Assembly: GCA_028554645.1 (NCBI GenBank)
Contig: JAQOOI010000073.1
Coordinates: 682,001 to 746,000 of the forward strand
Direction of reading: 5' to 3'
From: Omphalotus guepiniiformis
Lineage: Eukaryota; Basidiomycota; Agaricomycetes; Agaricales; Omphalotaceae
DNA: 64,000 bases
In this document: positions 34,836-46,526 of the stretch, piece by piece
How the letters are laid out: each line of letters opens with the position of its first letter
Numbering within the stretch: position 1 is the first letter of the stretch
Notes under the pieces: generated by a model
Told to the model about the DNA's origin: nothing
Database searches by the model: none
Seen by the model: only the letters and a program-made list of their open reading frames with translations
Translations under genes and position numbers: made by a program

Positions 34836-35126
34836 CTATGTCTGAGAAAGTAGCTCTATTGATGTGAAGTATATAGACCAAGCTGTGATCCAAATACAAA
34901 GACTAACAGGATCTGCAAATTATAATCAGTGTAGATGTTGCATGAGAACAAAGAACATCTCACACACATCATAGTTAAGCAGGCTATGACCACAGCTTTT
35001 GTAATTTGATGAATCAGAGAAATTTGCAGAGGTACCTTGCCTTGCATTTGAGTAACCGATTTTCGAGATGTACATGACTCTTGCTTTGCATATGCATATT
35101 GAAACCAATTTCCCCTTTATATGAAG

Positions 35127-35199
35127 GGTTCAGTGGTCTAGTGGTTATGATTTGTGTCTCACACACACAAGGTCCCCGGTTCGATCCCGGGCTGAACCA
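35127..35199 (+). tRNA. tRNA-Val (anticodon CAC)
   Basis: 73 nt fold into a complete cloverleaf without intron. Acceptor GGTTCAG pairs with CTGAACC, discriminator A. The anticodon stem TGTGT/ACACA encloses loop CTCACAC, giving anticodon CAC for GTG codons. The T arm is CCCGG-TTCGATC-CCGGG. A run of five T follows at 35201, a polymerase III terminator. The retroelement ends 291 bp upstream. Confidence 0.93.
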
Positions 35200-35517
35200 C
35201 TTTTTATATCCCTCCTCTTCCTTCTACGTAGTGGGTTACACGACACACGGCAGACCACACCACCCCACGGGTGTACCAGTACAAGATATTTGCAAGTGGA
35301 GAAGAATCGTTTCGCCATGGATCCGTTGTTCTGTACGCCGCATGTAAACATACAAAAGTTATCTGGCTTCAGTGCGCTACCAGTCGCAGCCAAAAAGAGA
35401 GATTACCCACTTTCCTTCAGTGTAACTCTATATAAGGTATATAGGTAGCTATGTATATAATTACGTCCGTTGGCTAAAATGAGAGAGAGAAAGGAAGACA
35501 GCAACAGTTTCCCCGCC

Positions 35518-37339
35518 CTAAACCTGCCTAGGCGCCATCCTCACATCACCCCTCGAATGCTGACGCGAAGGTGAAGGCGAATACGGCTGCTGACTCTGAT
35601 TCAAACTCGGCGAATGACTATGACTCCTCGACACACTCCTCCTCGCATCATGACCACCCCCATTCCCCCTCCTCTCCCTACTCCCATGGTTCGACCTCAA
35701 ATGTGTCCTCTCATCAACCTCATCCTCCGTCTCATCTTCACTCTCCTCTCTAAGCTGGTGTAAGCCAACATTATCAGCCCCAGCTCCGCCTCCGCCTCCG
35801 CCTCTACGGGGTGTGATATCCTCTTCGTCGTCCTCAAACGCATTGAACAATGTATGGGTTTGATTGCGGTACAGCGAGCTCCGCCTTCCATGTCCCATCC
35901 CGCGCGCCGGTAATCCAATCCCATCGTATCCTGCACCTGCACCACGCCCCTCGACGATCCCATGCCACCCGTCGATAGAAAGTCTCCCGGAGAGACTCAG
36001 CCGTGGGTTCATTAATCCTGCCTCGCCTGGAACCCCGTGGCCGTTCTCGAGTGGGTTCGAGGGCATACGAGAGAGGTTGAGAATGTGTACGCCTAGGAAT
36101 GTAACGATGAATCCACAGAGAAGTGAGACGGTGTTGGTTGTATCGGTTGTGTTGAATCCTTGGAAGAGGATGAGAGAGGCGACGATGGTTGCAGTTGAGA
36201 ACCCGACGTAGTACATCGGGTTGACTCTACGCACACACGAAATACAAAAGGATTTGCGTTAGAGTGAAAAATGGGGAGTAGGAAGAGCAGCCACTCACAT
36301 ATTAACAGAAAACGTATCCAGCGCCTTATTAAAATAATTCATCTGCACGAGTATACAGAACGCCGAGACGATCCCAAACACGTATGTACTTGGGCGGACG
36401 AATTGATTTTTTCCGCTAAATGTCAATTTTACAGCGACACCAAAGCCTTTGATTGACATGACGGATACGGAACCGACGACGGAGCATATGGATATGTAGA
36501 CGAGGGGGTTGGAGCGTCCGTAGCGGGGAACGACAGTGTATATCATGACCATGGAGAAGACGAGGACTGTGAGGACATAGAGGAGAAATCCTGTAGATGG
36601 GGTTAGGTACAGAGTGCGTGTTTTTGGAGGGTTGACGCACCTGGTTGTACAGCGTATCCCAAGATTTCGTCAACGGTCTCGACAGGTTTATCCTCTGGTG
36701 CGTGTAGGACAATGATTAGGGACCCGATTAGCGATAGAGCGCATCCGACTCGACCAAGGTGGCCTAGTTCTTCATGTAGGAGGAACGAAGCGAGGATGGC
36801 ACTGAAAGCGAACAAACGAGCGTTAAAAGTCAGTGAATGGTGAAAAAAGTATATAGACATACCCAATCAAGACACTCAGTGCACCCAGAGGCGTTACTAG
36901 GATCGGAGGTGCAAATGTATAGGCTGCGAAGTTGGCGACTGGAAAGAGACAGAATGTGTCACCGATCAATAAATTTATGAAAGGATGAAAATGGAAATAT
37001 ATGCGTCCTACCTTCTCCAAGAATAACTGCGAGGATTGTCAGAAGCGCGACTGTAGAGAGTGTATAACCCGCACATACGTGTCGATATTCCAGCCCACCA
37101 GATTGGATTCTTCAAATACGAAAGATTATCCGAAGCTGTTGCTCCGTATGTCGTTTCTGCTGCAGCAGCATTCAAGCCCTATTTGAGTTACATCCATACG
37201 TCAATTTAAGACCCCCCGCAGAAAAAGAAAACACGCCGAGCTCTATGAAAACCTTTTTGGTGATAATTGAGCTCATGCCGATGGCCATTGAGCTTGATAC
37301 GGCGAGAGCTAGTCCGATCCATTTGTCGTCGACTGCCAT
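35518..37339 (-). CDS. NIPA-type magnesium transporter
   Basis: Member of the NIPA/DUF803 family, multi-pass membrane proteins that carry Mg2+ and related cations. The start at 37339 gives MAVDDKWIGLALAVSSSMAIGMSSIITKKG (first helix, family hallmark), then AYTFAPPILVTPLGALSVLIG, the loop EELGHLGRVGCALSLIGS, APEDKPVETVDEIL, VPRYGRSNPLVYISICS and the last helices in PMYYVGFSTATIVASLILF. The long C-terminal tail is disordered: His/Arg/Ser-rich with a Gly run and an acidic EDDEED stretch, ending at 35518. Several short introns, all in conserved family positions as far as visible. Divergent with the amylase gene (611 bp between starts). About 150 residues of tail are extra compared with animal NIPA proteins. 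Confidence 0.9.
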
Positions 37340-37950
37340 TGTCGTGAGTGAGGCTTATCAAATGGTTAAGGTGATTATTCGTTAGTCGTAACGAGTAAGG
37401 AGCGAGAGAATTGGGCTTCAAGCCAGTTTGAGGTGGAATATGCGTTGGTGGAAGGGGATAATAATGGGTCGATGAGGACCGGCAATTGTTTATTTCGTGG
37501 CAGTCCGTCGTAAGTATGAAGCCACGTGCGAACCGAACCTCTTCCCTTTGTCTGACCAAGTACAGCCAAGTACTCTCAGCTACAGCCTGCAGGTCCTCTC
37601 GTACTTGTCTTGTTTGGAATCTATCTGAATTATGGACTTATTGAGAGTTTCCATACTCATCTCGTACGGCTCTCAATAGCGGATGTGCGCCTATCATTTT
37701 CGACCCGTCTCCTTCTGCCACTACCACAGAGAAACTTATTGCATATATGAGCAGCAGTGAGAATTTCTGTCAAATTTCATAAAGCCTGGCCTCCCGCGAT
37801 ACGAATTTGAAAGTTGGCAAAAACAACGACGTCATCCTCAACTTGAAGCGTCATCATCTACTTCCAGATAGATATAAAATCGCTGTGGCGTCGCGCACAA
37901 TCTTTCAACTCCCTCACCTAGACCTATAGACTAGCTAGATTGCAGTAAAC

Positions 37951-40302
37951 ATGTCCGCAGACGCCAAACCCGACTGTAACTTCACTATGGTCAGTGAGCC
38001 TCCTTTCGAGTCCAGATAGCCTAATCTCAAATTATGACTTTGCTTTGTTTCCTATCTCTATGATGCAAGCGTTCGAATGGTACGCAGAAGGAGACGGCGT
38101 GCACTTTAAGAAACTCGCCAAGCTCGCGCCGGAACTGGCATCTTGTGGGATTACTGCGATGTGGATACCACGTACGTCGTTTTCGTTCATCGCGCAACGT
38201 CTTGGTATCCTGACTTTGAGTCTCTTCTAGCCCCAACCAAAGCTGCTGGTCAAGAGTCAGTTGGGTACGATGTCTATGATCTATGGGACCTCGGCGAGTT
38301 TGATCAGAAAGGCGGACGGAGGACCAAGTATGGAACGAAGGAGGAGTTGCTTGAGCTCGTGAAGAAGGCTAAAGGGTTGGGTATTGCTACCTATGTAGAC
38401 GCGGTGCTTAATCACAGGTACGCATATATCGACATTACTTGTCGACTACGCGTTGTTGACGAGTGCAGGTTTGGAGCTGACCAAGTAGAGACTTTCGCTG
38501 TGACCGAAGTCGATAATGATGACCGTACGAAGGAGATTTCGGAAGTGTATGATATCAAGGTATTCCTTGCGCTCTCCTCACTAATCAACTGAATAGCTGA
38601 CTCCTCTCCTCTAGGGCTGGACTGGATTCGACTTTCCCGGTCGTGGTGACAAAGTGAGCCATTACCTTTTTACCTGCACATCATTCCACTCACCCCAATT
38701 CCTCGACATCGCAGTATAGCAAATTGAAATGGAACTTCAACCATTTCACCGGAGTTGACTATAACGATGAGAATCAAAAGACCGCAATATATCGTATTCA
38801 CGGCGACGGGAAATACTGGGCAGAAGGCGTTGACGGCGAGAATCAGAATTACGATTATCTCAGTGCGGTTTCGTTCAATTTGTATATGCGCCAACATCGT
38901 TGATTCCGGAATTATGCAGTGGGCGCGGATATAGACCACAGTCACCCTGAAGCTCGAGCGGATATCATTGACTGGGGGAAATGGATTATCAATGAGATTG
39001 GAGCAGCCGGATTTAGGTTTGACGCTGTAAAGGTCAGTGACTGTCTCTCTGCATGAACTTTCCGAAATGAACGTTTTCGTGGACCAGCACATCGATTCAA
39101 GCTTCATCGCCGACTTTGTCAAGACCGTTCGTGAGGATACCAAGAAACCGAACATGTTTGCCGTAGGAGAGTTTTGGAAAGACTCGATTGAAGACCTTGA
39201 GGCGTATCTTTCGGCGCTTGGGACGCAGTTCAGTCAGATTTTTCTCGGTGTCATGCGTATAGAATACTGAGCGAACAAAAAACAGTTCAGTGTGTTCGAC
39301 GCGCCATTACATTACAACTTCAAAGAAGCCGGCGAGAGAGGCGCAGAATTCGACATGCGAGCAATTTGGGATGGCACGGTCGTACAACAACGACCTATTG
39401 ATGCTGTTACGCTTGTTGATAATCATGAGTAAGTCTCTTTTCCTTTCACTTCCATTTCCAAACTGACTTGTGTGTGTTTTCGCAGTACTGTAGGGCTTTT
39501 GTGCCCTTAGAAGGAATTGACCATAGCTAACGGGTGACCCCTCGTCAATTCCATTGTTATATGCAGCAAGTAGGACAAGCTCTGGAGAGTTGGGTTTCGC
39601 CTACATTCAAGCCTCTCGCATATGCTTTGATCTTGCTCAGGCCTTCGGGGTATCCGTAAGTTTTCTCTTACTCTCTTCGACGATGGTTTCAAGAAAGTGA
39701 CTGTTTACTGTAGCTGTGTTTTCTGGGGTGACCTGTACGGCACGAAAGGCGACAACCCTCAAGAGCCAGTTACGCAGTTGGCGGATATCATTAGAGCGAG
39801 AAAGCTGTTTGCGTATGGGGAATTGAGGGATTATTGGGATCATATGAATTGTGTTGGGTGAGTTGGGCGGCATTTTGTGTCGGATTTTTTCTTCGAGGAT
39901 AACTGGTACTGACGTGCGTACGTGACAGGTGGGTTCGAATGGGAGAGCCGGATAAAGGACGAGATGGGTGTGCGGTTGTTTTATGTAATGGGGACGAAGG
40001 GTATGTGATGTATGCGAGCAAAAGAGTCTTCACCACAACTGATGATATAATTGCAGATACAAGCACATGGAAGTAGGCAAGGTAATTAAACGTTCCCTCT
40101 TTTGAGTAATTATCGTCGTCGTTAACCAACCCTTGTACGATAGGAACATGCTAATGAGAAATGGACTGACGTTCTTGGATGGCACAAGGGAGAAGTGATC
40201 ATTGGCGAAGACGGATGGGGTGATTTTAGCTGTTCGACGAGGAGTGTGAGTATTTGGGTTAAAGAGGGGGCGAAGGGGAGGGAGGAGTTTGGTGGAAAGT
40301 GA
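37951..40302 (+). CDS. GH13 alpha-amylase, intracellular type
   Basis: Glycoside hydrolase family 13 enzyme acting on alpha-1,4-glucans. No signal peptide is seen, so it is probably cytosolic, like the fungal intracellular GH13_5 group. All four GH13 regions are present: DAVLNHR, GFRFDAVKH (nucleophile Asp), GEFW (acid/base Glu) and LVDNHD. Other matches: PTKAAGQESVGYDVYDLWDLGEFDQKG, GFDFPGRGDKYSKLKW, GADIDHSHPEARADIIDWG. About twelve introns. Two junctions are unclear. The first exon (from 37951, ending NFTM) joins the next only if MQ of the family motif MMQAFEWY is lost, since no AG precedes ATGCAAGCG. Near 39226-39291 an intron is flanked by the repeat CAGTTCAGT and lacks an in-frame GT-AG pair without either adding residues or shifting frame. 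The gene may be intact with unusual splicing, or decaying. Confidence 0.87.
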
Positions 40303-41352
40303 GCTAGATGCGTGAATACCTAGCATAGATAAACCTAGATCCACTGAATTAAACAGCTTTGTTGTGTATTCGGCTAACGTAGAGAGTTCTGACGGCAAGA
40401 ATCCCCGCTATATAGCGGGATGTATTCACTTCGCAACTATGATAAATAAGTGCTAAGCAGTGATAGATATGTATACTAACTAACTAATTCAACGATGGTA
40501 TCTAGCTACGTACTACTGTATATGTAATTCGAGAGTCACGGTAAGATTATATATATGTAAGGGGGATGGGATGTGTTGGTCCGGGGTGGTAGGATGAGGG
40601 GAAAGCAGAAACAGGATTTGAGACCGAGAATGGATATGGTAACGGATATGTACAATTGAGATGGTTATGGACGATGGACGATGAGACTGTGGTGCCGGGC
40701 TGATTCTGGTAACCAACCAAGCACGTATAAAATAGGCGGCCATCCATTGGCAAAATAGAAGCAAGCCGAGCAAAGCAAGAGAGAGAAGAGAGCAACGAGC
40801 AAAATGGTGACGGAGTGGGAAATGTGAGACGAGGCTGGGGTGGGGAGTGGGGAGTGGCATAGGGGTTGCGGGAGCAGGATGATCAACCAGGCAGAGCACC
40901 GAAGGTTTGAGTATGTAGCGCGAGGAGTGGTGGCAGCAAGACATTGTAATGAGAAGGAAAGAAAAGAAAAAGGGTGAAACAATGGGGTGACTGAGCTAGG
41001 TATAACTATGTGGGAGCGTGCGGATAGATATCAACAGATAGGGATATATACTGATACAGTGTGAGATGTGATTGTAAGATGTGAACCGAGAAAGAAAAAA
41101 CAAGAGACCAAGAATCAAGAATGTACATGAATGCGGAAAGAAAGAATTGCACAACAATGAAGAGCGAGGAAGGTTACATTTTATCGATATACCAACCTGT
41201 TGTGATACGAGATTGCCGGAGGAAAACGTTCACGCAAACATTCCCTATTGACTGGACTCGATCACTTTTTCAAGACCAAGGTGAACCGGTGGTGGGGCGG
41301 TGAGGTTCATTCGCAATACCACTGAGCGACAAGACGAGGAGGGTTACAACCG
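40303..41352. other. Convergent intergenic region, purine-rich plus strand
   Basis: Lies between the 3' ends of the amylase (+) and the HSP20-domain gene (-). No gene is seen. Most of 40,530-41,110 is purine-rich on the plus strand (GGGGAAAG, GAGAGAAGAGAG), i.e. pyrimidine-rich in the sense of the HSP20 gene, whose 3' UTR may run through it. Confidence 0.5.
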
Positions 41353-42989
41353 TCAATTGATGGTGATGAATTGAACGTCGGCTGAGGTAGCTGGAGCACC
41401 GCAAGCTATCTTCAAAGTAAGTACCCCGTTTTCCAATCTTCCTTCGATATCGTGTGGCTGTAACGAAAAAAAACAAAGGACATTCGTCAGTTATGATCGG
41501 TAGGCAGTTCAAAAATGGAGAGGAGAGGAAGAGAAGAAAGAAGAAGAAAAAAACATGAGCAGAGCACGACAACGATGAGGAGTTCCGGCTGGAGGATGGA
41601 CGATGATAATGCGCACTTTGGTCTCCAACGGTACTGGAAGAATCCTCCTGAACACTCCGTACTTCCTTTCTCGAATCTGATAAAGCGAGTCTGCCATGTC
41701 GCCACTGACAACAGCACCAGCACTAGTACCAACACCACCAGCGCCACCGTGAGGTGACGGAAGACCTATACTCGCAGAACTATCTGCAGAAGTGGAAAAA
41801 TTACTTGGAGGTGGGAACACCGGACTCGTCCAACCACGAACGCAGACCTGCTTCAACCTATTTATCGTACAAGTCGATAGTGTAACAGCCAGATTCTCGC
41901 GTGTCACTCCAGGAATTTCCATCACTGCCATCAAAGTGTTTGTGCTAATATCATATTGAATGTCGGATCTAGGTATATATTGTTGTGTGCGTGGTCTAGC
42001 AACAGTTTGCGGGGTTGTCGAAGGCTGAGTCTGCTGAGAGTGATATTGTATTTGTTGAATTTGCTGCATTTGACTTCCTATTGGGTATGTTTGGTATGAA
42101 GCTGAGGGTGTCGTGGCAGATGGGGTAGTTGGACCGGAATGAGGAGGAAGCATTGAGGTGGGAGTATAAGGCGTTCCGCCACTGTAAAGTAATAAGAAGA
42201 GGTATCGTAGCTCCGACGACAACACGCCACTCACCTTAGGCCAAAACCCGACATCCTTCCCGGAGCACTTGATGGTGGAGTAGACATCGATGTTGTTCCC
42301 GTCGTTGAACCTAAGGGCATTGAGGCCATATTTGTCGTCAAGATTGGTGCAGGGGCCACGAATCTGTCATCCAACTCGCCTCGGTTGCCTTGGTGTCTCG
42401 ACATCGAACTTGGACCGGGACCAGGGGTCGCACTCTGCTGCCTTCTAGGGTAAGGATGAGGGCGGGAGCTTCTAGGAGAACGACGAAGAGCTGCACGCCC
42501 TGTGGCACGCGTCGCTGACGTTGCTGCTGGAGATGTCCCTGAAGCAGTACTAGGACGTGTTGTATTGGTCGCTGTGTCGACATGCTCGCCACCGTCTCCT
42601 GGAGATGGTATACCATCAGACCTTGCAGAACGTAAATCTGGAGGAGAATGTGCTGGATGTAACAATATTGGTGCGTGGTCAGTCGGTGACTGTGTCTGAC
42701 TCGCAATATGTTCTGTCTCAATATCGAGCGAAAAGGAATTAGGAGGGAAATGTTGAACTAGTCCTTGCGGTGTTGGTGGAGCTGACGAGATAAAGTGTTC
42801 AGACGAAGGAGGCTGATTTTGTTGCTGTTGTTGCTGCTGCTGCTGCTGTTGTTGCTGGGGGTCAAGCGTCTCCCACTGGGGAAATCGGGGTTCACTGGCA
42901 GAATACTCTTCGTGTTGGTATTGCCCACCATGAGTATGGTAGGGGTAAGACATTGGGAGTAATCTGAACCAGTCGGATCGGCGCTGCAT
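41353..42989 (-). CDS. HSP20/alpha-crystallin domain protein with long disordered N-terminus
   Basis: Small heat-shock-type chaperone domain at the C-terminus: YDISTNTLMAVMEIPGVTRE, a serine/glycine-rich loop, then RERKYGVFRRILPVPLETK and PHDIEGRLENGVLTLKIACG, the alpha-crystallin strands. The stop is at 41353. The N-terminal two thirds are low-complexity: Tyr/His-rich, a run of 13 Gln, Pro/Thr/Ser-rich, Arg-rich, and a Gln/Ile/Tyr block just before the domain. Start at 42989 (MQRRSDW); an alternative in-frame ATG at 42953 (MSYPYH) is equally possible. Introns follow GFGL (canonical GTGAGT) and ETK. This architecture suggests a regulator or condensate-associated chaperone more than a classical 20-kDa HSP; that is inference. 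Confidence 0.82.
42819..42857 (-). repeat. CAG/CAA repeat coding 13 Gln
   Basis: Thirteen consecutive glutamine codons, mostly CAG with CAA at both ends, in the disordered N-terminus of the HSP20-domain protein. Mixed codons should limit slippage. Confidence 0.9.
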
Positions 42990-44577
42990 TTTAAAGCATA
43001 GAGCTGTAGAGGGATGAGTCAATATTTCCGCTTCCGGCGAACAATGAACATGAGGCGCGCATCTCACGGTGTTACCGCCGATTGCACAGCCACAATCTTC
43101 ATCACGTGTGGGGCGCGCCGCGGCCCCGGAACCAGATTAAAATTTAAGTCCATGGAAGCAGATACGGATTTAGCGCTTTAGCACTCAGGAGAGTAGCCAA
43201 AGAAACAAGATAGAATCCAGAGAGCCCTCAAAAAAATTAAAGCAAAGAATGCTGCGTCTCCTTGTCAAGGCTCATGGTCCACGGGCCAGGCGTCGGGAAC
43301 GGCGACCAACGTGGGAGTCATACGACTCCCATCATATCACGGAGCATCAAGCGGTAGTCATCAAGGTTGTCGGGCATTTCGCGGACTTCCATATTTGTTC
43401 AAATTACAGCGCCGTCGAAGCGGGTGACCGCCTTTGGAATGATGGGAGCGCGTCGTGTCAGGGCCGCAATGATAAAAATGTAAAAACGGGGCGCTCCAGA
43501 GATTTCGGGCAATCCAAAAAAATTATCTCTGTAGGCGACGCAATTTTAGAGAATTGGCATGAGAACGGGGAGCATGAATGACCAACCGATTACGCGCGAA
43601 ATATTTTCACTGGCGGCATTCCCCGACTTCTGCGAGGATACGTTTGCAAAAGGCCGTCCAAGCAATCAAGCAATTTTCGTGGCCGTGTTTCGCGTAAAGC
43701 TGCGATACGGGAGTTCATGACTTGATGGTGGCAGAAGACGCGATCGTACTGTGCCAAGTGAGGAGGGTTGTATTGACAACTTCCAGATAGCTTGACAGGG
43801 CGAGAAGAGGAAAATGAATTCGCCTTGAAAAGACGCGTACGCGCGTTGAGACAGATCGCCTTTCGATAGATGTATCTGCTCACCTGTAGGTAGCTTCTGC
43901 CGTGCCAAGTCCCATACTTCTCAGCTTCAAAAAAATCGTTACCGATTTTCCTGGTAGGGATATGTAGGGGCTCGCGCTCTATCGAACTCGCTACCCGTCG
44001 CGAGATATGGAATATGACAGTAGAAGGTCGTATGCGGTACCGCTGGAGCAAAAACATCGAATAAGTATTCTGGAGTTGTTGGTTGTATTTCGCGATAGTA
44101 GCACTAGCAGAATTCAACTGACCATGCGAGACTCAAATGCTTGTCAAGTCGCGGTCACCTGGGCGTTAGAGTCCTATGAAGGTGCATATAATGAGGTCAA
44201 GTAATCAAATACCCGTGTCAGGCTCTTGCATCGAAATTGCCGCTCAACCCTGAGGTGATTCGCGCGGAGGCCAGCGAAAACAAGATACGTATCTTTTCTC
44301 TTGCTTGATCTGCAGAGCTCACGCGTCCATCTCGTGATCTAGCTCTCCTTGAGTCATCGTATACCAGAAATACCGGCGAAGGAGAAAGGTGGTCATGGGC
44401 AGCATTCCAGCGTAGGGAAAAGAGACGAAAAAAGAAATTTCTTGCTTGGACCTCCGGATACCGGGCCGGTCATGAACCGTACACAGCCACCCGAACTTTC
44501 AACTTTCCCGCTGAACGCTGAGGATGACAGTGGGAACCCTCTTCAGCCGCAGTTCGCTCCTCTCAATCTCTCATAGA
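42990..44577. other. Divergent intergenic region, 1.6 kb
   Basis: Separates the HSP20-domain gene (-) from the FCP1-like gene (+). A GC-rich CGCGCCGCGG cluster lies near 43,110, close to the HSP20 start. A 175-codon open frame on the minus strand (43590-44117) has no family resemblance and is not called. At about 44,380-44,520 one plus frame has exon-like content (RWSWAAFQRREKRRKKK), which could be an additional upstream exon of the FCP1-like gene. Confidence 0.45.
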
Positions 44578-45609
44578 ATGCAACGAGAAGTACTGCCCGG
44601 ATACTTGGCTGCAACTAAAGCACCTTCATCTCGTATCGACGACCCAAAATCCTCGCGAAAATTCCTCATATTAGACCTCAACGGCTCAATTCTTTATCGT
44701 CCTACGCGCCATAAAAAGCTCGTTAATGGGGTGTCAAAGCAGACTGTTATTCCTCGTCCCTATTTGCCCTCGTTCTGCGAGTATCTGTTTCATGACCGTG
44801 TCCGAGAGTGGCTGGATATCATGGTTTGGAGCTCAGCGCAACCACATAATGTGGATAATATGGTGGAAAGCTGTTTTGGACAGAAGAGGGGGGAGTTGAT
44901 GGCAGTATGGGCACGAGATACTTTGGATTTGGACCCAAGAGCATACAGTGAGTTGCCACCGCGATATTAGCTCCCAAACTCTTACCTCCTGGTGTCGTTA
45001 GGTGCAAAAGCTGTTACCGTGAAGGATCTCGGCAAGATATGGAACAAATTCCCCGAACACTCAGCTTCGAGTACATTGCTCGTAGACGATTCATCTCGTA
45101 AAGCACGTTTGCAGCCGTGGAATCATATCTGCATACAAGAGTACGCGCAGTCCTTACGTGCCCATGATCTCGAAGTATGGAAGACCGTAACGACATTCTC
45201 AGCTTCTTCCAGCTCTAATAAAAGGACGAAGAGGTCGGAGACCACTCCGGACCTTCAGCCTCAGTCAGATCCTCAAGTCACTGAGCTAACCACGCTGGTA
45301 TCTGGAGTTGAACTATCTTCATCTCCGTCTCCCGTGTCTACACGCTCACGGGCACCTAAAGCTGATTACGACGAGACATTGCTGGCGCTCATAGGGATTC
45401 TTGAAGATCTGAAATACGAGAGCAATGTTTCGTCCTGGATAAGACATGGAGGTTTGAGTCGGGCTGGAGACAGTGAGGATCAAGAGATTATATTGAGTGG
45501 CACTGATATGTGGTTCGAGAATGCGAAGATAGCTAATCGTTGGGCTAGGAAGGGCAAGAAGGTGTTGAAAGAGCTGTCTATTCAGCTTACTCCAGGTGTC
45601 CACGGGTGA
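44578..45609 (+). CDS. FCP1-like HAD-domain protein (NIF family)
   Basis: Protein with an FCP1 homology (NLI-interacting factor) domain, the HAD fold of RNA polymerase II CTD and related Ser phosphatases. Two exons, 44578-44947 and 45002-45609, GT-AG intron of 54 nt, 978 nt (325 residues). Motifs: KFLILDLNGSILYRP near residue 30, PYLPSFCEYLF, LDIMVWSSAQPHNVDNMVE, LMAVWARDTL, YSAKAVTVKDLGKIW and TLLVDDSSRKARLQPWN (motif IV Asp pair). Motif I is DLNGS where active FCP1/SCP enzymes have DxDxT, so the second Asp is Asn. The C-terminal third is Ser/Thr-rich and then helical. The start at 44578 is the nearest ATG; an upstream exon is possible. Substrate unknown; reduced or altered catalysis is likely from motif I. 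Confidence 0.83.
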
Positions 45610-46022
45610 AGCAAAATACAGATTTCATTCTCCATTTATAACGATATGTAACCTGAAATCCTTACGATTTGTATGAATTCCAATATACCCATATACCCTA
45701 GATTGAGTATCCAGACTACTATACTATCGCTAGTGTGCGGCATTTTGAGCCAAAAATTGAAAGTTTTTCTAGATCTTATCTTATCTAATCTACTAAAGCA
45801 GCTTGGCGGGTTCAACGCTGTTTGTCCACTACTCCCACTTCTGCTCAGCAATGGCATCCTTTCAGTCTTTGATTTTCTCTCCTTGAAAAACGCCTAGCTC
45901 GAAGGCAAGAGTAAGAACATAGATGGGAATTTTACAAGTCTCTCTGCTCAGTGCTTACTTATCTTTAGAACTTCAACTTTTTAGAGTTCAGTCATCTTTT
46001 ACGCGAATTTTACAGGCAAGGG

Positions 46023-46058
46023 TTGCGTGTCAAAACCCCCGAAAGTTTTGACACGCAA
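46023..46058. repeat. 14-bp perfect inverted repeat with 8-nt loop
   Basis: TTGCGTGTCAAAAC and its exact complement GTTTTGACACGCAA are separated by CCCCGAAA. It lies between the FCP1-like gene and MFS copy 2, about 470 bp before the latter's start, too far from the FCP1-like stop to act as a simple terminator. Confidence 0.8.
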
Positions 46059-46526
46059 TGTTCGGGCGCCATGTTTACTACGCGAGCTATTCATTTGCTA
46101 CATATGTCGCGCCACTCCTGTCACTGGTGCGTCTCACTTTACTTTCATTCAATTGACTGAATTCTAATGATTCCACGTGTAGCAACATTGAATACTGTCT
46201 GTGTTGACGAGTATCATTATGCGACGCCTCATTCCTCCCAAATTCACACTCCCACATGTCGGAAGGCCTTTTAGTGCCTTTCAATGCTTCGAGACGATTA
46301 TCAGAACGCGGTAGAAGATCGGAGAAGCGAAGTTTCGGTATAACAAGTCCGAGCCAGCTGAAGCTTCGATCTGTTCACGAGGTGTTATTTCGTACAATGT
46401 TGCACTTTTGGTACCTTGCGGTCGACGGGAAAGGTTTTAAAGTTAAATGGGAACAACGCGTGAAGAGCCCTTGCCTATCTTTTCTTCCCTAACTGTCATT
46501 TCTCGGTGTCAGGCTCGACATTAGCT

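Noticed and set aside
35518..36234. Three overlapping plus-strand open frames opposite the NIPA C-terminus
   Set aside because: They mirror the His/Ser/Gly-rich low-complexity tail of the real gene on the minus strand.
43590..44117. 175-codon minus-strand open frame between the HSP20 and FCP1-like genes
   Set aside because: No domain or motif, mixed composition, no intron support; probably chance.
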